Assembly (NCBI RefSeq): GCF_021440085.1 | Contig: NZ_JAKCPW010000007.1 | Span: 310,001-374,000 of the forward strand | DNA from: Dyadobacter sp. CY261 | GTDB lineage: Bacteria; Bacteroidota; Bacteroidia; Cytophagales; Spirosomataceae | Reading direction: 5' to 3' | DNA length: 64,000 bases | Shown: piece after piece, positions 25,385 to 33,841 of the stretch | Layout: the number at the start of each line of letters is the position of its first letter | Position numbering within the stretch: position 1 is the stretch's first letter | Made by a program: the position numbers and the translations under genes | The notes under the pieces: model-generated | Told to the model about the DNA's origin: nothing | Databases searched by the model: none | Seen by the model: only the letters and a program-made list of their open reading frames with translations

Positions 25385-26104
25385 TTATAATGCTTTGATT
25401 TTGATGTTTTTGAATGAAACCTCGGCCCCGTGTTCCTGTAACAGGATATGGCCCTTTTCCACCGATCCGAATGCCGGAACAGCCTTGTTGAATTTACTAA
25501 GTGCCACGGCGTCAATATATACCTTTCCGCTTCGGGTAAATTCAAGGATTTTTACGCCATTGAGATAATGCTGCACGTTTTTACCCTTGGCTACAATGCG
25601 CAGGGTGTTCCATTGACCAGGCGCGTGCACTTTCTTTTTGGATTCGTCGGGCGGCATGACGTCGTAGAAAGAGCCGGTGAGGTGGTTGGCTTTCTTGTTG
25701 TCCTCGGCCAGCTTGTCGTCGAGGATCTGGTATTCGAAGCCCAGGTTACCGCCTTGTTCGTATTTGGTAAAAAAATATTTGAGGCCGCTGTTGCCCTCTG
25801 GCGCAATGTTGAAATCGGCTTTGAGGTCGAAGTCGGAGAACTCGCCGTCGCTGACGATGTCGCCGCCCTTACCACCTTCTTTTGTTGAAAGGGTGCCGTT
25901 TCTGACTTCCCAGCCTGCGGGCACCGGTTTGCCGCCGGTGGTGGCCCAGCCTTTGGTGGAGGCGCCGTCGAACAGAAGCACCCAGCCTTCTTTCTTTTCT
26001 TTCGGAGTGAGCGCGTTGTCTTTTTGGGCAAAGGCGGCGGAGATGAACATCCAGGCGAGTATTCCGCCCGCGAACACGCGTAGCATTTTGGATTGCATTG
26101 ACAT
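25385..26104 (-). CDS. DUF1080 (3-keto-disaccharide hydrolase-type) secreted protein
   Basis: Protein of 239 residues with an N-terminal signal peptide (hydrophobic V-F-A-G-G-I-L-A-W-M-F-I-S-A-A-F-A then Q). The mature part is a concanavalin-like jelly roll with L-L-F-D-G-A-S-T-K-G-W near the start, G-N-S-G-L-K-Y-F-F in the middle, and G-H-I-L-L-Q-E-H-G-A-E-V-S-F-K-N-I near the end, all typical of DUF1080. Members have been linked to cleavage of 3-keto-glycosides. The start codon overlaps the last base of the susD stop, so translation is coupled. With the adjacent Gfo/Idh/MocA oxidoreductase this suggests oxidise-then-cleave degradation of an imported glycoside. Confidence 0.88.
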   Translation of the reverse strand: MSMQSKMLRVFAGGILAWMFISAAFAQKDNALTPKEKKEGWVLLFDGASTKGWATTGGKPVPAGWEVRNGTLSTKEGGKGGDIVSDGEFSDFDLKADFNIAPEGNSGLKYFFTKYEQGGNLGFEYQILDDKLAEDNKKANHLTGSFYDVMPPDESKKKVHAPGQWNTLRIVAKGKNVQHYLNGVKILEFTRSGKVYIDAVALSKFNKAVPAFGSVEKGHILLQEHGAEVSFKNIKIKAL

Positions 26105-27624
26105 TAGTAACCAGGGTTTTGTTTGATTTTTTCGGGATTGGACTGGATCACCTGCAACGGGATCGGGAACAGCAGCATATTATCGCTCCATGTGGCCGGA
26201 TTGAAGCCATTTTGCTCTTTCTGCTCCTGGCTCATGACCGCCTTCGCACGTTCGGTACGCACAAGGTCGAACCAGCGGTGGTTTTCGAAAGCCAGCTCCA
26301 CGCGGCGTTCTTTCTCAATGGCCAGCAGAAAATCCGCATCCGAGGTGAATGCAGGGTAATCGGCTAATGCGCCCGCAGTCGCACCCGCGCTGTTACGCGC
26401 GCGCTGGCGGATCTTGTTCAGATAGAGGAGGGCAGTGGCTTGCTGTTTTCCCTGGCGCACGAGCGCTTCGGAATAGAGCAGATAAATGTCGGCCAGGCGT
26501 AGTTCGGGCCAGTTGTTATCATTGTCGGGCGCGACGGAGAACGAAACATCGTAATACTTTTTGACATACTTTTCATTGACCTGCTGCCCGCCGGGGTCGG
26601 ATACGTAGCCGTCGGCCATGGAAATGGCCTTTCGGGGATCGCCTTTCTCGTAAGCAGCCGACATGGAAGGGCTTGGTGCGTTGAAACCTGATTTGTCGCC
26701 TACCGGGATCACCTCTTTGTTGGAAAAGCGTGGCGCAAAATCGTTGCTCCAAGGACTGCCGGTCACGATGGGCGCGGGGCCGCCTTTTTTATATTGTACT
26801 TCAAAAAGCGATTCTGAATTGTTTTCGTTTTTGACATCGAAAACGGCCCTGTAATCCGGCAAAAGCGAATATTGCTGGTCATTGATCACTTCCAGTGCTT
26901 TGGCTTCTGCTAACGCATAATGCGAAGCACCTTTTTTCAGCGGATAACCCGCCATAAACATGTACACTTTGGCAAGCAAGCCTTTGGCACCGCCCATTGT
27001 CACACGCCCGCGGTCGGCTGAGGCATAGGTGGCCGGAAGATTGGCTTCGGCGAATTTCAAATCTTCCACCACCAAATTGTAAATCTCTTCCACAGGCACC
27101 CGGCCAAGGGTGTAAGCTTCCTGAACGGAAATTTGCTTATCGACCTTCGGCACATCGCCGTAAATCCTGACCAGCCAGAAATACACCAATGCACGTAGGA
27201 AACGCGCCTCGGCTTTGTATTGGTTTTTCAATTTCTCGTCCCGGAATGCGACGGCGTCGATCTTATCAAGCACGATGTTGCTGCGCAGGATGGTGATATA
27301 GCTGCGGTTCCAGAGGTTGAGGATGTTCTGGTTGTCGGAAAGCAGCACATCGCCGAAGTTGTCGATAGAAGTCATGTCCTTCGAACTGCCCGGCACCCAG
27401 GAAAAAGTTGTATTGTCCGAGCGGATCTCGCCGGTGTAAATGTAGAGCTGGTTGTACAGGTCGCGGAGCGAGGAGTAGGGCGACATTACCGCCTGGTTCA
27501 TATCCTGCTCGGTTTTATAAAAATTGCCCGCATTCATATCGGATATGGGTTGCAGGTCTATAAAGCTTTCCTTGCACGACAACGACGACGCGACGAGGAA
27601 TGCTGCTATAATATATCTTTTCAT
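26104..27624 (-). CDS. SusD/RagB-family nutrient-binding lipoprotein
   Basis: Protein of 506 residues. Lipoprotein signal with S-S-L-S-C (Cys17). SusD helical repeat region with A-R-F-L-R-A-L-V-Y-F-W-L-V-R-I-Y-G-D-V-P, and the C-terminal R-R-V-E-L-A-F-E-N-H-R-W-F-D-L-V-R-T box. It is 25 bases downstream of its susC partner and 1 base overlaps the DUF1080 gene. Cell-surface ligand capture for the SusC channel. Confidence 0.93.
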   Translation of the reverse strand: MKRYIIAAFLVASSLSCKESFIDLQPISDMNAGNFYKTEQDMNQAVMSPYSSLRDLYNQLYIYTGEIRSDNTTFSWVPGSSKDMTSIDNFGDVLLSDNQNILNLWNRSYITILRSNIVLDKIDAVAFRDEKLKNQYKAEARFLRALVYFWLVRIYGDVPKVDKQISVQEAYTLGRVPVEEIYNLVVEDLKFAEANLPATYASADRGRVTMGGAKGLLAKVYMFMAGYPLKKGASHYALAEAKALEVINDQQYSLLPDYRAVFDVKNENNSESLFEVQYKKGGPAPIVTGSPWSNDFAPRFSNKEVIPVGDKSGFNAPSPSMSAAYEKGDPRKAISMADGYVSDPGGQQVNEKYVKKYYDVSFSVAPDNDNNWPELRLADIYLLYSEALVRQGKQQATALLYLNKIRQRARNSAGATAGALADYPAFTSDADFLLAIEKERRVELAFENHRWFDLVRTERAKAVMSQEQKEQNGFNPATWSDNMLLFPIPLQVIQSNPEKIKQNPGY

Positions 27625-27649
27625 AAGAATGAATTTTACCGGAAAATAA

Positions 27650-30600
27650 TCAGAATGTTACATTAAGCCCTGCAATGACTGTCCGCGCGGCCGGATAGCC
27701 CAGGTAATCGCCGCCCCGTGAAAGGCCATTTCCTTCGCTGCTAGTTTCAGGGTCGAAACCCGGGTATTTGGTGAATGTGTACAGGTTCTGGCCTGTCACG
27801 TACAGACGCAGCGAACGCACTTTAATGCGTTGCAGCATCTCGCTAGCGAAAGTATAGCCCAGCGACACGTTGCGTATACGCAGGAACGAACCATTCTCCA
27901 CCCAGTAGCTCGATGGCTCCTTCTGCAAACCTTTCGGGTCACGGTTAGCCCGCAGGATATCACCCGACCCTGGCTCTTCTTCCGACCGCCACCGGTCTTT
28001 CAGCTTCGCACGGCCATTGCGGTCGCCATGGTAAATGCCGATCATCCGGTTGAAAAAGCTGAACAGTTTCGCACCCTGAGAGCCGGTTAGCTGCACATTG
28101 AGGTCGAAGCCTTTGTAGGAAAAATCATTTCCGAAACCATAAATGAACTTCGGCTGGTTGCTGCCCAGGAAGGTTTTGTCGGAAGCGGTGATCTGGCCGT
28201 CTTTGTTGACGTCCACATAGCGGGGATCGCCGGGACGGTCGTTCACGAGGTGGGGCGCAGCGTCGAGTTCAGCCTGATTTCTGAAAACACCATCATATTG
28301 ATAACCAAAATAGGTAGCGATGGGCTGGCCGATGGTTGTAATGAAGGTATTGTTCGCATTGGCCGCACCTGCGTAGATCGGGCGGGCGTCGGAGCCGAGT
28401 GCGAGGACCCTGTTCCGGTTAAAAGAAATGTTGAAATCAGTCGACCATTTAAATGCGCCTACGGAGTTGCGGGTGCGGACAAGGTATTCCATCCCCTTGT
28501 TCTGTACTTTTCCGATGTTTTGCAGCTGGGTAGCATAGCCGCTGATCGTCGGTACCGGCACATCCAGGAGCAAATCCACGGACTTACTATTATAAAAATC
28601 CGCTTCTAAACGCACACGGTCGCGGAAAAGGCCGAGTTCGAGGCCCAGGTTCCATTGCATGGTTTTCTCCCAGCCAAGGAGGGAGTTGGGATAATTCAAA
28701 GGGTTCACCGCATTCACAAGCGTGTTGTTCAGCGGATAGTAATTCACGACCGTGCGCGCAATGGCGTCGTAATCGCCGATCTTGTTGTTCCCTACCAAAC
28801 CCCAGCTTCCGCGGATTTTCAGGTCGGAGATCTGGCTTACATTCTGCATGAACGCCTCGTTACTCACGCGCCAGCCGACAGACGCGGAGGGGAATGTGCC
28901 CCATTTGTTTTCCGAACCGAAGCGGGAGGAACCGTCGCGACGGATGCTGGCCGAGAACAGGTATTTATCGTCGTACGAATAGGTCAGGCGGCTCAGGTAG
29001 GAGATCAACGAATTGCGGTATTCGGTGCTGGTACCACCTACGATCTGCCCGGCACTCAAAGTGCGCACGGCGTCGTTCGGGAAGTTCTGGGCGCGCAGCT
29101 GGTTCCTTTCTCCAAATGATTTCTGGGCCGTGTAACCCGCGAGCAGGTTGAAATTGTGCTTTTCGGCCAGGGTTTTAGACCAGGTCAATGTATGCTCGTT
29201 CAGCCAGTTGCCGCCAAACCACGTTTCGCTACGCGCATTTGCAATGCGGGGTGCACGCGAGCCGTCGGTGTCTACAAACGAAGGTTGGTAGTATTTTAAC
29301 CGGCGGTTTTCAAGGTTCGCATTCAAGCTGATGCGGTATTTCAATCCGGGAACAATCTCGTAGTCCGCATATACCGAGCCTATTACGGCATTCTTTTTGG
29401 TGAAATTCGTCACATTCTCCGCAATGCTCACCGGGTTGGCTACGTCGCCCGCCCAGATTTCCGGGTTGCGGACCTGTGAGCCGTAGGTGCCGTCGGCGTT
29501 ACGCAAGGGATAAATCGGCGGCAGGTACAATGCGTAGGCAAGTGGGCTGTCCTTCCCATTGGCCAGTTCATTGTTTTCGGAGTAATAAGAGCTCACCGCC
29601 ACGCCCACTTCCAGCTTTTTGGTCACATTGCTCGTGATGTTGGCCCTGATATTATATCTTTTGAAATCGGTGTTGATCAGAATGCCCTGCTGGTTGGTAT
29701 AACTTCCCGAAACAGCATAGCGCACCTTTTCGGAACCGCCATTTACTGAAAGCTCGTGTTTTTGGGTAGATGCGTTGCGGAAAATCTCGTCCTGCCAGTT
29801 GATGTCCGGGAATTTGGACGGGTCATTAAATGCTTCGGGGATAATGTAAAAGTTTGAATTCGTGTATTTGGACCGCATTTCATTACTGTCGTGGATCGTA
29901 TGCACCGGATCGCCGGGCATGGGTGTGCGGTCGAGCCAGGCCTGGTTGTGGCCGTCTTTGAAAAACTCGATATACTCCCGGGTATTCATCATATCAATCT
30001 TCCGGGCGACCTGCTGCACGCCGAAGAAGGTGTTGAATGAAACCGTCGGAGCGCCTGCGCTGCCTTTTTTGGTCGTAATGATCACAACCCCGTTAGCGCC
30101 TCGGGAACCATAAATGGCGGTCGACGAAGCGTCTTTGAGTACCTGAATGCTTTCAATATCGGAGCTGTTGACCAGGGAGAACGCACTGCTGTCGATGGGA
30201 TAGCCGTCTATCACATAAAGCGGTGAGCTACTGGCCGAAATGGAGCCCGTGCCCCGGATACGTATGCTCAGGCCCTCGCCACCCGGTGCGCCATTGGTTT
30301 GCTGCACCTGTACACCGGCCATTTGTCCTACCAAAGCCTCGCCATAGGAAACGGAAGCTTTGCTTTTCAGTTTATCGGCTGAAATGGTGGCCACTGCGCC
30401 CGTCAGATCCCCTTTTTTCAAAGCACCGTACCCGATCACGACCACCTCGTTCAAGGCTTTGCTATCCACTTTCATCGGCACGTCGATCACGCTTTGGTTG
30501 CCTACCGTGATCTCCTGAGATACATACCCGACAAACGACAATACCAGCACCGATTGCGCATGACCGACCTCAATGGAAAATTTTCCCTCGATATCCGTCA

Positions 30601-31084
30601 CCGTCCCGCGCTGCGTGCCTTTTTCGACCACACTCACACCCGGTAAGCCGTCTCCCTTTTCATCGGTAACCCGCCCCGTTACGGACAGGTCAGCTTTTCG
30701 GGCCCCGTCCGGCCCCGGTCCGTTTCCCGATTGCAGCAGGATTTGCCCGCCTACCAGGCGGTATGAAATATTGTACGGGCGCAATACCAGGTTTAGTACC
30801 TCGGACAATTTGCGGTCGGTAGCCGAAATGCTCACTTTCCGCTCGGCCTGGATCGTGTTGGAACTGTACACGAACTTCACGCTTGCAATGCCCTCGATCC
30901 GGTCGAGCACTTTGCGGAGCTCCTGGTTCTCGGCTTTAATGGAAATGGAATGGTCGAGCAGGTCCTGCGTGCGTACCTCGCGCGCGAACCCGATCGTCAT
31001 GGCCATGCCCATCAGCAACGAATGGAGTAGGGTTATCCTCATAATATGTCGAAGCAGAGGATGAAGAAGTATCGGTTTTTTCAT
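27650..31084 (-). CDS. SusC/RagA-family TonB-dependent outer-membrane transporter with STN domain
   Basis: Protein of 1144 residues from the ATG at 31084; the frame extends to a TTG at 31126, but M-K-K-P begins a normal basic, hydrophobic export signal (L-L-H-S-L-L-M-G-M-A-M). Order: signal; STN domain at about 50-110; carboxypeptidase-regulatory-like domain at about 130-205 (G-L-P-G-V-S-V-V-E-K-G-T-Q-R-G-T); plug with L-N-E-V-V-V-I-G-Y-G-A; barrel ending in N-V-T-F. The STN domain fits control by the ECF/FecR pair encoded directly upstream. It imports the substrate of the downstream DUF1080 and oxidoreductase enzymes. Confidence 0.93.
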   Translation of the reverse strand: MKKPILLHPLLRHIMRITLLHSLLMGMAMTIGFAREVRTQDLLDHSISIKAENQELRKVLDRIEGIASVKFVYSSNTIQAERKVSISATDRKLSEVLNLVLRPYNISYRLVGGQILLQSGNGPGPDGARKADLSVTGRVTDEKGDGLPGVSVVEKGTQRGTVTDIEGKFSIEVGHAQSVLVLSFVGYVSQEITVGNQSVIDVPMKVDSKALNEVVVIGYGALKKGDLTGAVATISADKLKSKASVSYGEALVGQMAGVQVQQTNGAPGGEGLSIRIRGTGSISASSSPLYVIDGYPIDSSAFSLVNSSDIESIQVLKDASSTAIYGSRGANGVVIITTKKGSAGAPTVSFNTFFGVQQVARKIDMMNTREYIEFFKDGHNQAWLDRTPMPGDPVHTIHDSNEMRSKYTNSNFYIIPEAFNDPSKFPDINWQDEIFRNASTQKHELSVNGGSEKVRYAVSGSYTNQQGILINTDFKRYNIRANITSNVTKKLEVGVAVSSYYSENNELANGKDSPLAYALYLPPIYPLRNADGTYGSQVRNPEIWAGDVANPVSIAENVTNFTKKNAVIGSVYADYEIVPGLKYRISLNANLENRRLKYYQPSFVDTDGSRAPRIANARSETWFGGNWLNEHTLTWSKTLAEKHNFNLLAGYTAQKSFGERNQLRAQNFPNDAVRTLSAGQIVGGTSTEYRNSLISYLSRLTYSYDDKYLFSASIRRDGSSRFGSENKWGTFPSASVGWRVSNEAFMQNVSQISDLKIRGSWGLVGNNKIGDYDAIARTVVNYYPLNNTLVNAVNPLNYPNSLLGWEKTMQWNLGLELGLFRDRVRLEADFYNSKSVDLLLDVPVPTISGYATQLQNIGKVQNKGMEYLVRTRNSVGAFKWSTDFNISFNRNRVLALGSDARPIYAGAANANNTFITTIGQPIATYFGYQYDGVFRNQAELDAAPHLVNDRPGDPRYVDVNKDGQITASDKTFLGSNQPKFIYGFGNDFSYKGFDLNVQLTGSQGAKLFSFFNRMIGIYHGDRNGRAKLKDRWRSEEEPGSGDILRANRDPKGLQKEPSSYWVENGSFLRIRNVSLGYTFASEMLQRIKVRSLRLYVTGQNLYTFTKYPGFDPETSSEGNGLSRGGDYLGYPAARTVIAGLNVTF

Positions 31085-31341
31085 TAATTTTGAATGTTTT
31101 GTTAAGGTTTCAGAAAAGTTTGGCAAAACCCCTCCCGTTCATCTTCGCAGATGAGGACCCGGCCAGGTTCAGAGAGGGAATCGGAGTCGAAGGTGGTCTC
31201 AACACACTCGGCTCTTTTTCTTTTTAGAAAAGTCATGGTTTAATGCATAGGCAGGGAATTAGGTGTCAAAAAGGTTAAAGGGTTTCGGTTCTGCGTATGT
31301 AATCGTTCAGGAATAGTTGTCTCGGTTTCAGTTTAAAGGTG

Positions 31342-32400
31342 TTACGGACAGCCCTTTCCGCTCAGGTATATTTTAGTGCCTTTAACGGTATACGTCGCAT
31401 TGACCGACGCTGCAATCAGGTCCAGTTGGGTAAACATCGGCTGCTTATTGATGTCGGCGGTAAAAAGGCAGTTTTTTAACTTTTCGCTGGTTAAAACGAT
31501 ATCAATCCCGTAGGCTTTTTCGAGGGTTTGAGCCACTTCGCCCAGACGCGTATCGTCGAAAACAAATGCGGTTTTATAGCCATCACCAGCAACAGGCCGC
31601 TTAACAAGCATAGCCGCGAAAATCTTCCCGGGTGCGTACTTCACGCTCTGGTTCCGGCTCAGGATCACACCGCTGACAAGGTCACCGGCATTGGCCTCTT
31701 TTTCTTTGTCTTTTTGAAAAACAGATACTTTTCCTGTCACTACCGACACTTCCACATCGCTGCTGGCCTGTGATCTGTTTATCCAGAAACTCGTCCCCAA
31801 CACCTTTGTCGTGATCTCGCCGGTATACACCAGAAATGGCTTCCGTTCATCCCGCGTGACTTCAAAAAATGCCTTTCCCTTTAAATATATTTCACGCTTA
31901 TAATTCTGAAAATCAGCCGGGTATCTGATAGTGCTTTGCGGTTGCAGGCTCACCCGCGAGCCATCGGAAAGTAATACCCACACAGGTTCGCCGGTGGTGT
32001 TGGTTTTGGTAAGCAGGTTGGCCGGTGCTTCTGCCGCGAGCCGATCACCATTGTCAACGGTATTTCTGACGCTCCATTCGTAGCCGCCCCAGGCAACCAG
32101 CACCAACACCGCCGCGGCCACCCACCGCCATTTGAAGAAAAAATGAAGTGGTTTCGTGCCTGCAAATACCTTGGGAATCTTTTCGGTCTGGGACGCGGTT
32201 TGGAATCTGGTCGCCGACTGGGTCCGGGCCTGGATAGCCTGCCATAGCCTTGCTTCTGTTTCCTGCGACTGCCGGTCGGTAAAATCTGCTCCGTCACCGT
32301 CTATCAATGCGAACCACTGATCCACCAGCTTCGCTTCCCGTTCGGTGCATTCACCCGAACGGTAGCGGGTTAGTAAATGATGAAAATGACGCTTGTTCAT
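31342..32400 (-). CDS. FecR-family anti-sigma factor
   Basis: Protein of 352 residues. N-terminal cytoplasmic part with an R-Y-R-S-G-E-C-T-E-R-E box, one membrane helix at about 88-108 (W-V-A-A-A-V-L-V-L-V-A-W-G-G), periplasmic FecR domain at about 130-230 (L-L-S-D-G-S-R-V-S-L-Q-P-Q-S-T-I-R-Y-P) and C-terminal DUF4974-like end. It lies between the ECF sigma and susC genes and would relay the ligand state of the STN-domain SusC to the sigma factor. About 250 bases separate it from the susC start, long enough for a separate ECF-dependent promoter, although I cannot point to one. Confidence 0.91.
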   Translation of the reverse strand: MNKRHFHHLLTRYRSGECTEREAKLVDQWFALIDGDGADFTDRQSQETEARLWQAIQARTQSATRFQTASQTEKIPKVFAGTKPLHFFFKWRWVAAAVLVLVAWGGYEWSVRNTVDNGDRLAAEAPANLLTKTNTTGEPVWVLLSDGSRVSLQPQSTIRYPADFQNYKREIYLKGKAFFEVTRDERKPFLVYTGEITTKVLGTSFWINRSQASSDVEVSVVTGKVSVFQKDKEKEANAGDLVSGVILSRNQSVKYAPGKIFAAMLVKRPVAGDGYKTAFVFDDTRLGEVAQTLEKAYGIDIVLTSEKLKNCLFTADINKQPMFTQLDLIAASVNATYTVKGTKIYLSGKGCP

Positions 32401-32510
32401 AGGTAACGAGTGATTTGATTAGAAGACTGAAAAAAGTCCCCATACCGCAAAATAGAAAATAAATTATTTGAATATTTATATTAAATGGCTGGATTTTGCC
32501 CAAATATTCT

Positions 32511-33104
32511 TCAAAATTTACCAGCGGCCAGGAAGCCGATCATCAGGAAGATAAATTCTTTGAGCAAAGTTTTGAGCTTCCGTAGTGCCTGGGTGATGTG
32601 ATACTCGACGGTCCGCTCGGGCATTCCAAGGAGCGAGGAGATCTGGCGAACGGTATTTCCCTCGAGGCGACTGAGTACAAAGACTCTGCGTGTTTTTTCG
32701 GGAAGCTGTCCGACTGCCTGTTCCATCGCCTGTTCCAGTTCGTCGAGGAAAATCGGGTATTCAGGCTCGCTGGCCGAGTCCACGGAATCGAGCGCGGTGA
32801 AGGCTTTTTCTTTGAAGTGGTCGATGACGCGGTTCCGGACCGCGGTGAAAAGGTAGGTTTGCAAGTTCTTGATGTGCAACGAATCTCTTCTCTCCCAAAG
32901 GGTTACGAAAAGCTCCTGGACTATCTCTCCGGCCGTATCCGCATCGTGTGTTTTGGTGCAGGCGAAATCATGCAGTCGTTTCCAGTAACGACGGTAAATG
33001 TCTTCAAAAGCTTGCGGATCGTTATTTCCGAGGCGTTCCAGTAGTTGTGCGTCGTCCGGAAGTAGCGGTTGCATGGGTAATCGTACAAAAGTGGTTTCGG
33101 TCAT
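32511..33104 (-). CDS. ECF-family RNA polymerase sigma factor (FecI-like)
   Basis: Protein of 197 residues. Sigma-2 region at about 30-100 (F-E-D-I-Y-R-R-Y-W, A-G-E-I-V-Q-E-L-F-V-T-L-W) and sigma-4 at about 135-185 with the helix-turn-helix N-T-V-R-Q-I-S-S-L-L-G-M. First gene of the minus-strand unit ECF-FecR-SusC-SusD-DUF1080-Gfo/Idh/MocA. It is not a close copy of the ECF at 13884; the N-terminal 15 residues and the region 2-4 linker differ, so the two loci should answer to different signals. Confidence 0.92.
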   Translation of the reverse strand: MTETTFVRLPMQPLLPDDAQLLERLGNNDPQAFEDIYRRYWKRLHDFACTKTHDADTAGEIVQELFVTLWERRDSLHIKNLQTYLFTAVRNRVIDHFKEKAFTALDSVDSASEPEYPIFLDELEQAMEQAVGQLPEKTRRVFVLSRLEGNTVRQISSLLGMPERTVEYHITQALRKLKTLLKEFIFLMIGFLAAGKF

Positions 33105-33365
33105 TGAGTATGCGGCCTGTTCGGGACGCCGAATCGTCGGAGGCTTGCGTCTAATAAGTATATTTGTTAAAGTTCATACTTGGAATGGGCCGGAAGCAGA
33201 GCAGTTCTGTGAAAAAAATCATATCGGTTTCGTTATACCTCTCTCAGGTTCGTCTGGTTTTCAATCACCAATATTTTCATAACGGCTACAGATCGGCCAT
33301 AAAGCTGGAAAGAACCTGGAAACTGCGGTCAGCCGCCGAAATCCTGTCCGGTTTTGCAGTGGCCT

Positions 33366-33381
33366 TGTTCATTTCTGGACA
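33366..33381 (+). promoter_or_regulatory. Enhancer-like site TGTTC-N6-GGACA upstream of PadR/permease
   Basis: TGTTCATTTCTGGACA is a near-palindrome, and pairing extends outward to 8 bases per arm (CCTTGTTC at 33363-33370, GGACAAGG at 33377-33384) with one mismatch. It ends 65 bases before the -24 element at 33447, a normal distance for an enhancer-binding-protein site. The same pattern occurs upstream of the other three PadR/permease promoters in this window. Confidence 0.55.
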
Positions 33382-33446
33382 AGGCATTATACTGCCAAAA
33401 GCCTAAAAACTAACTTTTTGCTCCTTGCAAGCCGGTTTAAGGTTTT

Positions 33447-33462
33447 TGGCCGGGTATTTGTA
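33447..33462 (+). promoter_or_regulatory. Sigma-54-like -24/-12 promoter of the PadR/permease operon
   Basis: TGGCCGGGTATTTGTA fits the TGGCAC-N5-TTGCA pattern, with GG and the -12 dinucleotide 10 bases apart. The -12 pair is GT rather than the usual GC, so it is a weaker match than the copies at 39286 and 41077. It lies 41 bases before the PadR ATG. Confidence 0.5.
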
Positions 33463-33483
33463 TAGACTTTGTCATACAAATAC
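33454..33483 (+). promoter_or_regulatory. Candidate PadR operator: perfect 10-bp inverted repeat
   Basis: GTATTTGTAT (33454-33463) and ATACAAATAC (33474-33483) are exact reverse complements across a 10-base spacer. The left arm overlaps the -12 half of the promoter and the right arm ends 20 bases before the PadR ATG. PadR dimers typically bind dyads containing TGTAT/ATACA-like arms, so this is a good candidate for autorepression of PadR and its co-transcribed permease. Confidence 0.65.
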
Positions 33484-33502
33484 TCCATCTGATTTTATTG
33501 CT

Positions 33503-33841
33503 ATGAAAAGAGCTTTTTTAGGAGAGTTGGAAGAACTGGTGTTACTGACGGTAGCCGCTCTCCAGGAGCAGGCCTATTGCGCATCGGTTACGCAAACCAT
33601 TGAGCAGCAGATGGCGCGGAGCATCAGCTTTCCAACCGTGCACGTAACGCTGCAACGGCTGGAAGAAAAGGGCTTCGCAATCTCGCGGATGGGCGGTGCT
33701 ACGGCCGAGCGGGGAGGGAGGCAAAAGCGCTTGTTTACGGTCACCGCGGCCGGACAACGGGCCTTGATCGAGTGCCGGGCAATGCGCAGCCAGTTGTGGG
33801 AACAGATTCCAACGCAGGTATTGGAGCTATGGGGCGCGTAG
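33503..33841 (+). CDS. PadR-family transcriptional regulator
   Basis: Protein of 112 residues. The frame is open from 33425, but the ATG at 33503 gives the standard M-K-R-x-x-L-G-E-L-E-E-L-V-L-L-T start of this PadR subgroup, and the operator-like dyad lies just upstream. Winged helix at about 5-85 with V-H-V-T-L-Q-R-L-E-E-K-G-F as recognition helix and wing start, and R-G-G-R-Q-K-R-L-F-T-V-T as the wing. Its end overlaps the start of a FtsX-type permease by 13 bases, so it most likely controls that transporter. The inducing signal is unknown. Confidence 0.9.
   Translation: MKRAFLGELEELVLLTVAALQEQAYCASVTQTIEQQMARSISFPTVHVTLQRLEEKGFAISRMGGATAERGGRQKRLFTVTAAGQRALIECRAMRSQLWEQIPTQVLELWGA

Larger units (their letters stand above)
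33105..33502 (+). other. Gene-free interval between divergent ECF sigma and PadR genes
   Basis: About 400 bases without a convincing gene; an 80-codon open frame at 33164-33406 has no recognisable product. The interval must hold the promoter of the minus-strand ECF gene, which I could not identify. The right half holds the elements listed separately: an enhancer-like repeat, a sigma-54-like promoter and a PadR operator candidate. Confidence 0.6.

Noticed and set aside
33164..33406. 80-codon open frame in the interval before the first PadR gene
   Set aside because: Overlaps the enhancer-like site, has no family resemblance or ribosome-binding context.
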